DNA of 64,000 nt from an uncultured Rhizobiaceae bacterium (GTDB taxonomy: Bacteria; Pseudomonadota; Alphaproteobacteria; Rhizobiales; Rhizobiaceae): contig CATOTF010000002.1 in assembly GCA_951813045.1 (NCBI GenBank), forward strand, positions 4,216,001-4,280,000. Direction: 5' to 3'. A model generated the notes under the pieces. The model was not told the origin of the DNA and did no database searches. It worked only from the letters and a program-made list of their open reading frames with translations. This document shows positions 55,699-64,000 of this stretch, piece after piece. Positions within the stretch are counted from its first letter, which is position 1. Each line of letters opens with the position of its first letter. The position numbers and the translations under genes are program-made.

Positions 55699-57254
55699 CA
55701 GCTGCGGTTGAACCCGCCCGCTCCCGTCGCGGTGGGCGCGGTGCGCGGCGGGAAATCCGCACCACAATTGATACGGTAATGCTTCCGGCTTTGAAACGTA
55801 ATCTGCCGCTTACTGAACCCATGGACGGGGAACAGATCGAACGTATCGACAATGCGTCGATGGATATTCTTGAAGAAGTCGGCGTCGTTTTTCGTGACCC
55901 GGTTGCGATTGAAGATTGGCGCATGGCGGGTGCGGATATCCGAGACGGCGACCGTGTCTATCTGGACCGTGGTCTTGTGCGCGGATTAATTGCATCAATT
56001 CCAGAGAGCTTTACCTATCACGCGCGTAATCCGGCTAATAATCTTCCTTTTGGAAACGATCATTCCATTTTCGTGCCGATGACCGGGGCGCCTTATCTGC
56101 GCGATCTTGAGGACAAACGGCGCGGCCCGACACTGGATGATCTCGCGAATTTTCACAAGCTGGCGCACATGCTTCCGGCCATGCATTCATCCGCGCATCA
56201 TATTGTTGAGCCGATGGATCATGTGATCTCCCACCGGCATTTACGCATCACCTATTCGTCGATGAAGCATAGCGACAAGATATTCATGGGCATGACGACC
56301 AGCCCGAAGAACGCCGATGACGTGCTGGACATGTGTGCCATCTTATTTGGCGACGACTTTATGGAAACCCATGCGGTGGTGACGGGAAATTGTAACGGTA
56401 ATTCCCCGCTTGTTTGGGATGAAGTTATGCTGGGTGCCATGCGCGCCTTTTGCTGCCGCAACCAGCCTGTTCTTTGCTCGCCTTTCGTTTTGGGTGGTGC
56501 TAACACGCCAGCCTCCACGGCAGCCGCGGTTGCGCAGCTTAATGCTGAAGCCTTGTCTGCCCTTGCCTACACACAGGTCGTGCGAAAAGGCTGCCCGGCG
56601 ATTTACGGGCATTATCTCTCAACCGTCTCCATGAAGTCGGGGGCACCCATGGCGGGTACGCCAGAGATCAGCCTGATGAATATGATGATTGGCCAGATGG
56701 CCCGCCATTACAAGGTACCGTGGCGCACATCGAACACATTGGGCGGTGCCAAAACCTTTGATGCGCAGGCAGGATATGAAAGCGCGTCTACCATGATGGC
56801 GTCGCTGTTATCGGGAGCCAATTACATCTGGCATTCTGCGGGATGGAACGAAGCGGGCATGCATTGTTCCATGGCGAAATTCATCGTCGATGCCGAGCAA
56901 TGCGCCATGGGTTACCGGATGATGGAGGGCATAAAATGGGATGATTTTGATGAGGCGCTTTCTGCGGTCCGCGACATCGGGCCCGGTGGCCATTACCTTG
57001 GTCACCCCCACACGTTGGAGAAATTCCAAAAGGCATTTTTCATGCCGGAACTGTTTGACAACAATTCAATCGAGCAATGGGCTGCTGAAGGGTCAAAAGA
57101 GATCACCCAAAGGGCGTTGGAAAAAGCACAGGCCCTGTTGGATGCTTATGAGGAGCCAAAGCTTGCCTTGGCAACTGATGAAGCGTTGCGAGATTATGTC
57201 GCCCGCCGTGAGCGAGAAATACCGGCCGTTGACGCGCTCAATGATGAATATTGA
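55695..57254 (+). CDS. MttB-family (trimethylamine methyltransferase-like) methyltransferase
   Basis: 519 residues of the MttB superfamily with no in-frame stop, hence a non-pyrrolysine member. Typical parts are RRGGRGARREIR, NASMDILEEVGVVFRDPVAI, GNCNGNSPLVWDEVM, FVLGGANTPASTAAAVAQLN, and KVPWRTSNTLGGAKTFDAQA. Archaeal MttB moves a methyl group from trimethylamine to a corrinoid protein; non-Pyl relatives such as MtgB demethylate glycine betaine. No corrinoid protein or its reactivator is present in the window. The substrate is unknown, and a quaternary or tertiary amine is expected. It overlaps the aldehyde dehydrogenase by ATGA. Confidence 0.88.
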   Translation: MTAAVEPARSRRGGRGARREIRTTIDTVMLPALKRNLPLTEPMDGEQIERIDNASMDILEEVGVVFRDPVAIEDWRMAGADIRDGDRVYLDRGLVRGLIASIPESFTYHARNPANNLPFGNDHSIFVPMTGAPYLRDLEDKRRGPTLDDLANFHKLAHMLPAMHSSAHHIVEPMDHVISHRHLRITYSSMKHSDKIFMGMTTSPKNADDVLDMCAILFGDDFMETHAVVTGNCNGNSPLVWDEVMLGAMRAFCCRNQPVLCSPFVLGGANTPASTAAAVAQLNAEALSALAYTQVVRKGCPAIYGHYLSTVSMKSGAPMAGTPEISLMNMMIGQMARHYKVPWRTSNTLGGAKTFDAQAGYESASTMMASLLSGANYIWHSAGWNEAGMHCSMAKFIVDAEQCAMGYRMMEGIKWDDFDEALSAVRDIGPGGHYLGHPHTLEKFQKAFFMPELFDNNSIEQWAAEGSKEITQRALEKAQALLDAYEEPKLALATDEALRDYVARREREIPAVDALNDEY

Positions 57255-57270
57255 TCGGCCCTGAGCTTCG

Positions 57271-58608
57271 ATGATTAATGTGACACGCCAACCCTATGAT
57301 CCAGGCCTGTCCGGGTGGAACAGTGTACTTCCGAAGCATCAGGGTTTTGGCTCGCTGTCAGGCCATACGAGTGCCGATATCGTCATCATCGGTGCGGGAT
57401 TTGCCGGTCTGTCGGCCGCTCGGCGCATTAAACAGATCGATGCGAACGCCCGCGTCATTGTGTTGGAAGCGCGTAAAATTGCCGAGGGACCGGCCGGACG
57501 CAATTCCGGTTTCATGATTGACCTGCCGCATAATCTTGCCAGTAAAAATTATGCTGGCGATACGTCGAGTGATCAAAAACAGATTGACGTGAACCGGGCG
57601 GCAATCACCTTTGCTCAAGACAGTACAGACGAATACAGCATGCCAGAGGAAGCGCTTCGTCAATCGGGTAAGATTAACGCTGCCGCCACGGATAAGGGGC
57701 ACCGCCATAATGTCGAATATGCGCGCCACCTAAATAATATTGGAGAATCTTCAACCCTGCTGAATGAAACTGAAATGCGGGAAATCTGCGGTACCTCTTA
57801 TTATCTAGGTGGGCTTTACACGCCCGGTACGGCGCTCCTGCAGCCGGCATTATACATTCGGTGTTTTGCAAATGGTGTCGCAAAATCTGGTGTTTCGGTT
57901 TTTGAAAACTCTGCAGTGCGAGCTCTGGAAAAAACCGGCAACGGGTGGGTCGTCTCCACCCAAAAAGGAAAAGTGAGCTGCGACAGCGTGGTTCTTGCGA
58001 CAAACGGCCATGTGGAGAGCTTTGGGTTTTATAAACGCCGTTTGATGCATATCTACCTATACGCATCCATGACCGCGCCGTTGGATGATGAACAGGTCAG
58101 GCAATTGGGTGGTGAGCAACGCTGGGCGTTCACACCTGCCGATCCGATGGGAACGACTGTACGAAAAATAAATGAGCTTGGCGGGACACGCATCGTCGTT
58201 AGAAATCGGTTTACGTGGTCACCCGAAAGACACGTTACTGACGCCAAATTAGTAAGTATTGCAAAGCGCCACGACCGATCTTTCAATGCCCGTTTCCCCC
58301 AGCTCTCAGGATGTCTTATGGAACACCGTTGGGGCGGCTTGCTGTGTTTGAGTCAAAACAGCACTCCGGCATTCGGCGAGTTGGATAAGGGTCTTTATAG
58401 TGCCTGTTGTCAAAACGGGCTTGGAACGGCGGTGGGCACTGCTTCCGGCATGGCAATTGGTGAAATGCAGATGGGTGTATCCAGTAAACTTACGGAATTC
58501 TTTAAGCTAGGCGGTTCTCCAAACCGACTTCCACCTGAGCCCATAGCCTCTATCGGCGCAAATGCTGTTATGTATTGGCGCGAATTGAAAGCTGGTCGGG
58601 AATTATAA
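57271..58608 (+). CDS. FAD-dependent amine oxidase, DAO family (PuuB-like)
   Basis: 445 residues. The ADP-binding fold is DIVIIGAGFAGLSAARRI followed by VIVLEARKIAEGPAGRNSGF. The C-terminal part has MEHRWGGLLCLSQNSTPAFG and GLYSACCQNGLGTAVGTASG, as in gamma-glutamylputrescine oxidase and related glycine-oxidase-type enzymes. Such proteins oxidise secondary or primary amines to imines, giving an aldehyde and an amine. It lies 16 bases after the MttB gene and is last in the operon. Together with the methyltransferase it suggests stepwise removal of N-methyl groups and of the amine. Confidence 0.9.
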   Translation: MINVTRQPYDPGLSGWNSVLPKHQGFGSLSGHTSADIVIIGAGFAGLSAARRIKQIDANARVIVLEARKIAEGPAGRNSGFMIDLPHNLASKNYAGDTSSDQKQIDVNRAAITFAQDSTDEYSMPEEALRQSGKINAAATDKGHRHNVEYARHLNNIGESSTLLNETEMREICGTSYYLGGLYTPGTALLQPALYIRCFANGVAKSGVSVFENSAVRALEKTGNGWVVSTQKGKVSCDSVVLATNGHVESFGFYKRRLMHIYLYASMTAPLDDEQVRQLGGEQRWAFTPADPMGTTVRKINELGGTRIVVRNRFTWSPERHVTDAKLVSIAKRHDRSFNARFPQLSGCLMEHRWGGLLCLSQNSTPAFGELDKGLYSACCQNGLGTAVGTASGMAIGEMQMGVSSKLTEFFKLGGSPNRLPPEPIASIGANAVMYWRELKAGREL

Positions 58609-58734
58609 ATTCGCAACCGGCAATATCGGCGTCAAAATGCACAATTGGTGCCTATTGCCTGTGTACATTCAAGTTGGCCTCTCCGGCAAGTAACGGGTTG
58701 TCGTGCTCAGCAGTCGCGCATTTGGCGCATTTTC

Positions 58735-58749
58735 TTAATTGGCCATTAA
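58735..58749 (+). promoter_or_regulatory. Perfect CtrA box upstream of the signalling operon
   Basis: TTAA-TTGGCCA-TTAA, followed by C, fits the CtrA consensus exactly. It lies about 80 bases upstream of the kinase start, at promoter distance. In Alphaproteobacteria CtrA often controls motility and cyclic-di-GMP genes. Confidence 0.65.
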
Positions 58750-58828
58750 CGCTGTATTGAAGATTTTTCTAAATCAAAGCTTTCTTCAGACAATCAAACT
58801 AAAGATTTTCCCAGCATTGGGGAAAATT

Positions 58829-60811
58829 ATGCGCGCAAATTCTGTTAATATCCAACAATCAGTAAACGCCATGGATCTGGAACAGGCGGTCCAGACCACT
58901 ACCATGCTGCATGAGGCAGATATTGGAATAGGCGTTTACGATCAGCAGTTGAGATTACTGTCGTCGAATCCCATGTATCGGGAAATGCGCGGTATGTCGG
59001 ATGAATTGTCCGTCATTGGAACACCTTTTCAAAAAATTATGGCCGCGATGATTATCAGCGAAGGGCTCGATGCAAATGCGACCGAAGAACTGATCAAAAA
59101 CGACCTCGAAAGATTGAGACGAAACGGGCAGGACCGGCTGAATGTCCGCAGCGCCCAGGGGGACGGCATTCGCCTGACCCGCTGTGTAAAACCGTCAGGA
59201 ATTATCGTCGAAACCGCGGACCGAAGAGACTGGGACGATGGTGCGGCATTCGACGGTTATCGCGGTCATAACGAAACTCAAGCACAAAGCCGAAGACGCC
59301 TGTTGATGGCGATGGACAATATGGCAGACGGTTTTGCGGTTTTCAGCGCCAACGGCACGCTCGTAGCATTAAACGAACGCTTTCGTGAACTATGCCCCGA
59401 CATCAGAACGAAATTGGTCGTTGGAGTGACCTATGTCGAAATCTTCCGCGCAGCTTATATTGCGGGGTTGATTGACCCAAACGAAGTGACTGAAGAAGAA
59501 TTTATTGCATCCAAAATGCGCCAATGGGCTGAACCTGAAGAGCCAACAGTCGTACGTCAAAATGATGGTCAATGGGTGCGGATGGCCGGTAAAAAGCAGG
59601 ACGACGGGAGCGTCATCTTTATTCGTTCAGATGTAACTGAATTGACCAGGCAACGCCTGAAGAACGAGGAAATTGGCCAAGCCCTCACGCTGAAAACCAA
59701 GCAATTGCATCACGCTATAGACAATATGACTGCCGGCCTCATTATGTTTGACAAAGATCACAAAATGATATTCGGCAACAATCAATACATTGAATTGTTT
59801 GGCTTTCCCAAAGATTTTGTGAAACCGGGAATTACCCGCATGGAGCTTTTGGCCAAGGCCCATGAAATGGGGCTTTTCGAGGATGATTCGCTGGGCGAAT
59901 CTACACAGGTTTTTCAGGAAAGTGTTGGAAGCCAGACAAATAGCATTAACCGCTATTTTCTTAGAGACGGGCGCATACTTCAAGTCAGATACGCTCCTAT
60001 CCTGGATGTAGGGTGCCTGCTGTTAATTCACGACATAACAAATGAGCAAAAAGCTGAAGAACAGCTCATGGTGAACAATAAAATGCTGGAGCGTTCTAAC
60101 GCGGAATTGCAAAATTTCGCTTATGTCGCATCGCACGATTTGCAGGAGCCGCTTCGGAAAATTGAAGCTTTTGGTGATCGCCTTACCCGCAAGTATAATG
60201 ATGTTTTACCTGAAGATGGCCGCCTCTATCTCGACCGGATTCAAAATGCATCCGGGCGAATGCGTCAATTGATCAATGACCTGCTGAGTTTCTCCAGAGT
60301 TACGTCCAATGCGGAAGAATTCAAACCGACGGACCTTAACATTATTTTGGACGGCGTGGTCGACGATATTCAGGTGCAACTGGAAGAAACCGGGGGGGCA
60401 GTCCGCGCAATTGACCTTCCGACCATTGACGCTGACCCGTCCCAGATGCGGCAATTGTTCCAAAACCTTATCAGTAATTCGCTAAAATTTGCTCGTGATG
60501 GAACATCGCCAATTATTAAAGTGTCGGCCAGTAAGGTATTTTATTTCGATCACCACGGACGGGAAGTGTCCAGAGTTGAGATAATGTTCGAAGACAACGG
60601 AATTGGGTTCGATAACCGATTCAAAGATCAGATATTCGCCATCTTCCAACGGCTGCATGGGCGGGCTGAGTATGAAGGTACCGGAATCGGCCTGGCGACA
60701 TGCCGCAAGATAATTGACCACCATTCGGGCCACATTGATGCCAGTGGTGAAGACGGAGTTGGTGCAACTTTTACAATTGAACTACCAATTGAAAACTTAG
60801 GGCGGGAATAG
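58829..60811 (+). CDS. PAS-domain sensor histidine kinase
   Basis: 660 residues from the ATG at 58829. Three PAS-like segments follow one another (HEADIGIGVYDQQLRLLSSN; MDNMADGFAVFSANGTLVAL; IDNMTAGLIMFDKDHKMIFG). The HisKA phospho-acceptor is H436 in VASHDLQEPLRKIEAFGDRL. The HATPase domain has NLISNSLKFARDG, DNGIGFDNRFKDQIF and GTGIGLATCRKIIDHHSG. No membrane helix, so it is cytoplasmic. The HDLQEPLR form is that of phytochrome-like kinases. It precedes its response regulator by five bases. Confidence 0.93.
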   Translation: MRANSVNIQQSVNAMDLEQAVQTTTMLHEADIGIGVYDQQLRLLSSNPMYREMRGMSDELSVIGTPFQKIMAAMIISEGLDANATEELIKNDLERLRRNGQDRLNVRSAQGDGIRLTRCVKPSGIIVETADRRDWDDGAAFDGYRGHNETQAQSRRRLLMAMDNMADGFAVFSANGTLVALNERFRELCPDIRTKLVVGVTYVEIFRAAYIAGLIDPNEVTEEEFIASKMRQWAEPEEPTVVRQNDGQWVRMAGKKQDDGSVIFIRSDVTELTRQRLKNEEIGQALTLKTKQLHHAIDNMTAGLIMFDKDHKMIFGNNQYIELFGFPKDFVKPGITRMELLAKAHEMGLFEDDSLGESTQVFQESVGSQTNSINRYFLRDGRILQVRYAPILDVGCLLLIHDITNEQKAEEQLMVNNKMLERSNAELQNFAYVASHDLQEPLRKIEAFGDRLTRKYNDVLPEDGRLYLDRIQNASGRMRQLINDLLSFSRVTSNAEEFKPTDLNIILDGVVDDIQVQLEETGGAVRAIDLPTIDADPSQMRQLFQNLISNSLKFARDGTSPIIKVSASKVFYFDHHGREVSRVEIMFEDNGIGFDNRFKDQIFAIFQRLHGRAEYEGTGIGLATCRKIIDHHSGHIDASGEDGVGATFTIELPIENLGRE

Positions 60812-60816
60812 GGCGA

Positions 60817-61260
60817 ATGAACGACAAACAGACCATACGAATTTTGGTGGCCGATGATGATGCAGATGATCGAATGCTGATTGCTGAAGCTTTTGAAGAG
60901 GCGCAACTTAATAACCCGGTGGACTATGTTCATGACGGTATCGATTTACTGGAGTTTTTACGGCGAGAGGGAACATATGAAAACCGTCGTGAAGAACCGC
61001 TTCCGGGAATTATCCTTTTGGACCTGAATATGCCGCGTCTTGACGGGCGAGGCGCGCTCATGGAGATCAGGAAAGATCCGGAACTGAGGAAAATACCCGT
61101 TGTAATTCTTACAACATCCCAATCGGATGAGGACATTATCAAATCGTATGACCTTGGTGTAAATTCGTTCATCACAAAACCCGTCACGTTCGGTGGGCTT
61201 GTTGATGTAATTCGCGTGTTGAACAGATATTGGATCGAGATTGTGTCGTTACCTGCCTGA
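60817..61260 (+). CDS. Single-domain response regulator (Rcp1-like)
   Basis: 147 residues. A receiver domain with the acidic triplet (VADDDADDRML), phospho-acceptor Asp69 (GIILLDLNMPRLDG), a Thr/Ser switch (VVILTTSQSDEDI) and Lys in SFITKPV. No output domain. Rcp1-type regulators usually receive phosphate from a phytochrome-like kinase and pass it on. It lies five bases after the kinase, so they are cotranscribed. Confidence 0.95.
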   Translation: MNDKQTIRILVADDDADDRMLIAEAFEEAQLNNPVDYVHDGIDLLEFLRREGTYENRREEPLPGIILLDLNMPRLDGRGALMEIRKDPELRKIPVVILTTSQSDEDIIKSYDLGVNSFITKPVTFGGLVDVIRVLNRYWIEIVSLPA

Positions 61261-61394
61261 TCACTAAAGTTGAAACATTAACCGTTACAACTGTTTAACC
61301 ACATGCACACATTACTCTTCGGAATCGAAATTCTTTACTTTTTTTCCTTTCCATCAGGGTAGCTTTCGATCAGGAAAAGTATGGGGGCCGGGCA

Positions 61395-63401
61395 ATGTCG
61401 CAGAATTGTATTAGCGTTTTAATTTTGGATGATGATCCAGATGATGTGTTCTTTATTGAAGAAACACTATCAGAGATTGATGGCGGATCGTATCAGGCTG
61501 ACTGTGCGCTTAATGTCTGCGCTGCATTTGATCTGATAGAAAAACAAAATTATGATGTGATCCTGTGTGACTATCAACTGGGCGCGCACACCGGTATTGA
61601 TTTCATTAAGAAACTTCAGTTTCAAAAAAACCCGACACCGGTGATATTGCTGACCGGTATGTCGAAAGCATCCATTGACAATGAAGCTTTAGGCGCTGGT
61701 GCCAGCGATTACATCTGCAAGTCGGATATCTCGGTATCGCGGTTGGATCGTACAATTCGGTATGTGGTGGCGAATGCGCTCAAACAACAGGCATTGTCCG
61801 ATGTTCTTACCGGAATTGATATTGCCATCTGCGTCAAGAATGACGTTTCAGAGCCGAGTATCTGGAATGAACGATTTCTTTCCGTTGCCAGGCGGCTGAA
61901 TAGCGAGGGTTCAGAGACCGAGGCTATAGTTCAGCTGTTAGCTTTTCTTGGTGACAAGAAGGATACAATTTCCATCGATGAACTATCGATGGACATGAAA
62001 GTGACAAGGCTTGACGATGATCGATCAGTCATCGCCATGCACGACGTCAGCAACCATATGATGGCGCTTCAACAGCGCGAACGTGCTGAAAACCAAGCCG
62101 CATATTTAGCGAAACATTGTCACCTGACTGGCTTGCCGAACAGGCTCGCGTTGATGGAAGCGATTGATGAAAGAATTGCTGCCAATGAGCCGTTTTATTT
62201 GGTCAATCTAGACATGAACAAATTCAAGGATGTAAATGACGTCCACGGCCACGAGATTGGTGACTGCCTGTTGATCGCGGTCTCTGATCGCTTGAATTCC
62301 TGTTGCGGTGATACCGACTTTTTGGCCAGAATTGGCGGCGATGAATTCGTCGCAATTTCTTCCGCAGGAGATAACAATTCGGCAGAATACCCACTTGCAG
62401 AATGCTTTCAGGAAGCCATGAATAGTGAGTTTTTCCTTTCAGGAAGAACGCTTTCAATGAGCATTAGTGTTGGATTGGCAACTTATCCGGGCACGGGAAA
62501 TACGCCGCAACAATTGATGTCCAATGCGGATGTCGCCATGTATCGGGCAAAACGTAATCCTCTCAATAGGGTACAGGTTTTTGATTCTGAATTAGACACT
62601 GCAATCAGGCAGCAAAAAGTTTTGGTTACCGATCTGGCGGAAGCTATTCGAAATCGCGAACTTGATGTCGCCTTCCAGCCAATTTGCAACGTGCAATCTC
62701 GAGAAATTGTGGCGTTCGAGGCACTGGCGCGGTGGGCACATAAATCGCAAGGGCAAATTCCACCCGACACTTTTATCTCAATCGCTGAAGAAGCGGGCCT
62801 GATTGGTGATCTGGGTGAACTAATTTTATCAAAAGCCTGTGATTTCGCAGCAGCATGGCCTCAACCAATAAATGTAGCCGTCAATGTTTCCGGGTTCCAG
62901 ATAAGATATTGCGATATGGTCTCGACGATCCACAAAGTGTTGTTTGATACCGGGTTACCGGCCAGCCGCCTGGAAATTGAAATCACTGAATCCGTATTGC
63001 TGGACGATTTTGATCAGGCACTGCACGTGTTGCGCGGGATTAAGAACCTCGGTGTCTCATTGGCCATGGACGACTTCGGTACCGGGTATTCCTCACTCTC
63101 TTCTTTGGTTTCATTTCCGTTCGACAAATTGAAAATCGATCGATCCTTTATTGAAGGGTTGGAAAATCGGGAGCAGCAGGCGAATATAGCCAAAACCTGT
63201 ATTGGTTTGGGGAAAAATATGAACCTGCGAATCGTGGCAGAAGGTGTTGAAACGCCGGAACAGGTTGAGTTCCTGATTGAACATGATTGTACCGAGATGC
63301 AGGGTTATCTCCTTGGGAAACCGATGGAGAATAACGCTGCAATTGAATTTATGAACGCTTCGGGTCTTCCCGAAAAGCAAAAGCTTCGGTGGGTCGGGTA
63401 A
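61395..63401 (+). CDS. REC-GGDEF-EAL cyclic-di-GMP turnover protein
   Basis: 668 residues. An N-terminal receiver domain has the acceptor Asp59 (VILCDYQLG). The GGDEF motif is intact at 314-318 (IGGDEFVAI) with no RxxD I-site before it, so diguanylate cyclase activity is possible but product inhibition is not expected. The EAL motif is intact at 442-444, with DDFGTGYSSLSSL, KIDRSF and AEGVET, so phosphodiesterase activity is likely. The kinase-regulator pair 134 bases upstream probably controls its receiver. GGGGG precedes the ATG, about 10 bases upstream. Confidence 0.94.
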   Translation: MSQNCISVLILDDDPDDVFFIEETLSEIDGGSYQADCALNVCAAFDLIEKQNYDVILCDYQLGAHTGIDFIKKLQFQKNPTPVILLTGMSKASIDNEALGAGASDYICKSDISVSRLDRTIRYVVANALKQQALSDVLTGIDIAICVKNDVSEPSIWNERFLSVARRLNSEGSETEAIVQLLAFLGDKKDTISIDELSMDMKVTRLDDDRSVIAMHDVSNHMMALQQRERAENQAAYLAKHCHLTGLPNRLALMEAIDERIAANEPFYLVNLDMNKFKDVNDVHGHEIGDCLLIAVSDRLNSCCGDTDFLARIGGDEFVAISSAGDNNSAEYPLAECFQEAMNSEFFLSGRTLSMSISVGLATYPGTGNTPQQLMSNADVAMYRAKRNPLNRVQVFDSELDTAIRQQKVLVTDLAEAIRNRELDVAFQPICNVQSREIVAFEALARWAHKSQGQIPPDTFISIAEEAGLIGDLGELILSKACDFAAAWPQPINVAVNVSGFQIRYCDMVSTIHKVLFDTGLPASRLEIEITESVLLDDFDQALHVLRGIKNLGVSLAMDDFGTGYSSLSSLVSFPFDKLKIDRSFIEGLENREQQANIAKTCIGLGKNMNLRIVAEGVETPEQVEFLIEHDCTEMQGYLLGKPMENNAAIEFMNASGLPEKQKLRWVG

Positions 63402-63501
63402 GACATAGCGGTCTGCCAATAGTTGCTATGCTTATTCCATCAAACGAATGGGTTATGCAAACCGGTGTATAGCGAAAATTCAAGTGCATTTAAAAATGTG
63501 A

Positions 63502-63525
63502 CGAACGGTCCTTAAGTACCGTTCG
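63502..63525. terminator. Hairpin between convergent genes
   Basis: CGAACGGT pairs with ACCGTTCG around an eight-base loop. GTTTTT follows 12 bases later on the plus strand. It lies between the convergent GGDEF-EAL and YcnI-like genes and may serve both. Confidence 0.5.
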
Positions 63526-63560
63526 CCAATTGTGACGTTTTTAAGAAACAGCGACGTGCA

Positions 63561-64000
63561 TTAATGGCTGTGGCTGTGTTTTGGGGCTTCAATTGTCACA
63601 AATGGAGCCGGTGATTTTACATCGTGCGGGTCTTGCCCTTCTTTAACAATCTGGTCCCAACGTGCTTCGCCGTTGGCGCATGTCTGCACAATGGGAAATG
63701 AAATTCGCGCACCAGCTTCAAAGTCAGTGATACGGCCACGCAGTACGAACTCATCATAATGGTTGTTGTCCAGTGAGCCGCCGGTCCAGCGAATTTGGGT
63801 AACACCATGGTCCGATTTCTTGCCGTGTAATTCGTAGGATTTGGCGAATTTAGCTTTGACAGTTTCAACTTTCCAGCCGGTCTTCGGCATCGGTTTAGCG
63901 CTGATAAACCCTTCGGGCATGGTCACCGTCACCGTATTTGTCGGTTCATGTTCACATCCATGCCCGATGCGGATTGTCGCTTTATAATAGGAATTTGCAG
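63561..64000 (-). CDS. YcnI-like copper-associated protein (DUF1775), 5' end beyond window
   Basis: The 3' end is complete; the 5' end is cut at 64000. The translation includes SYYKATIRIGHGCEHEPTNT, which matches the DUF1775 opening (x-HGC-E-x-PT). After it come VTVTMPEGF, KFAKSYELHGKKSDHGVTQI and WTGGSLDNNHYDEFVLRG. The C-terminus is His-rich (PKHSHSH), consistent with metal binding. DUF1775/YcnI proteins are periplasmic or membrane-anchored and are linked with copper. The start seen at 63932 is not the true start, because the frame stays open to the window edge. Confidence 0.88.
   Translation of the reverse strand, partial: ANSYYKATIRIGHGCEHEPTNTVTVTMPEGFISAKPMPKTGWKVETVKAKFAKSYELHGKKSDHGVTQIRWTGGSLDNNHYDEFVLRGRITDFEAGARISFPIVQTCANGEARWDQIVKEGQDPHDVKSPAPFVTIEAPKHSHSH

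Noticed and set aside
1-64000. tRNA, rRNA, CRISPR arrays, transposases, luxI
   Set aside because: None was seen in the gaps or frames. A dedicated covariance search was not possible here.

Overview
The window is a stretch of an alphaproteobacterial chromosome, most likely from a member of the Hyphomicrobiales (Rhizobiales). The supports are a MipZ-type ParA ATPase, an EipB envelope protein, an MbfA-like ferritin/VIT1 iron exporter, a BA14K-like protein, the block lnt-praR-metK-trmB that is typical of rhizobia, and CtrA-type boxes (TTAA-N7-TTAA). The genus cannot be fixed from the sequence. Coding density is high. I see no rRNA, tRNA, CRISPR array, insertion sequence or prophage.

Layout. 1-9.3 kb: the 5' end of infC (minus strand, AUU start), a GT4 glycosyltransferase, an alpha/beta hydrolase, a membrane TPR protein, a ~1 kb non-coding stretch with structured elements, mbfA, a YiiX-like hydrolase and lepA. 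9.3-17.9 kb: an accessory-looking surface region with a large autotransporter, a divergent LuxR-type regulator with a lux-box-like palindrome between them, and a two-gene operon of exported proteins, the second with five tandem 117-residue repeats. 18-27.8 kb: MFS transporter, BA14K-like protein, lnt, praR, metK, trmB, CBS protein, ppa, MATE transporter and a haem c P460-type protein. 28-31.5 kb: a flavin reductase-MarR fusion of the HPA-hydroxylase reductase (C1) type, and maeB. 31.5-35.2 kb (minus): a trimethylamine-dehydrogenase-like flavoenzyme with altered active-site positions, a LysE exporter and eipB. 35.3-39.3 kb: RidA, GDPD, FemAB/GNAT-like, HIT, AzlCD. 39.5-47.5 kb: a small hypothetical protein, clpA/clpS, a SPOR-tailed D-alanyl-D-alanine carboxypeptidase, J-domain and VWA-like proteins, mipZ.

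47.7-58.6 kb is the most interesting part. After a DUF1489 gene, a minus-strand operon hpaE-hpaD-hpaG-like-hpaH (homoprotocatechuate meta-cleavage) diverges from a plus-strand operon with translational overlaps through its first four genes: GntR regulator, DapA-like aldolase, aldehyde dehydrogenase, MttB-family methyltransferase, FAD amine oxidase. A perfect 9-3-9 palindrome sits between them. The aldolase and aldehyde dehydrogenase can supply the missing lower steps (HpaI and succinate-semialdehyde dehydrogenase). The methyltransferase and oxidase suggest that the starting compound is an N-methylated aromatic amine. This is inference from gene content.

58.7-63.4 kb holds a signalling unit of PAS histidine kinase, single-domain response regulator and REC-GGDEF-EAL protein, headed by a perfect CtrA box. 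The window ends inside a YcnI-like (DUF1775) gene on the minus strand.
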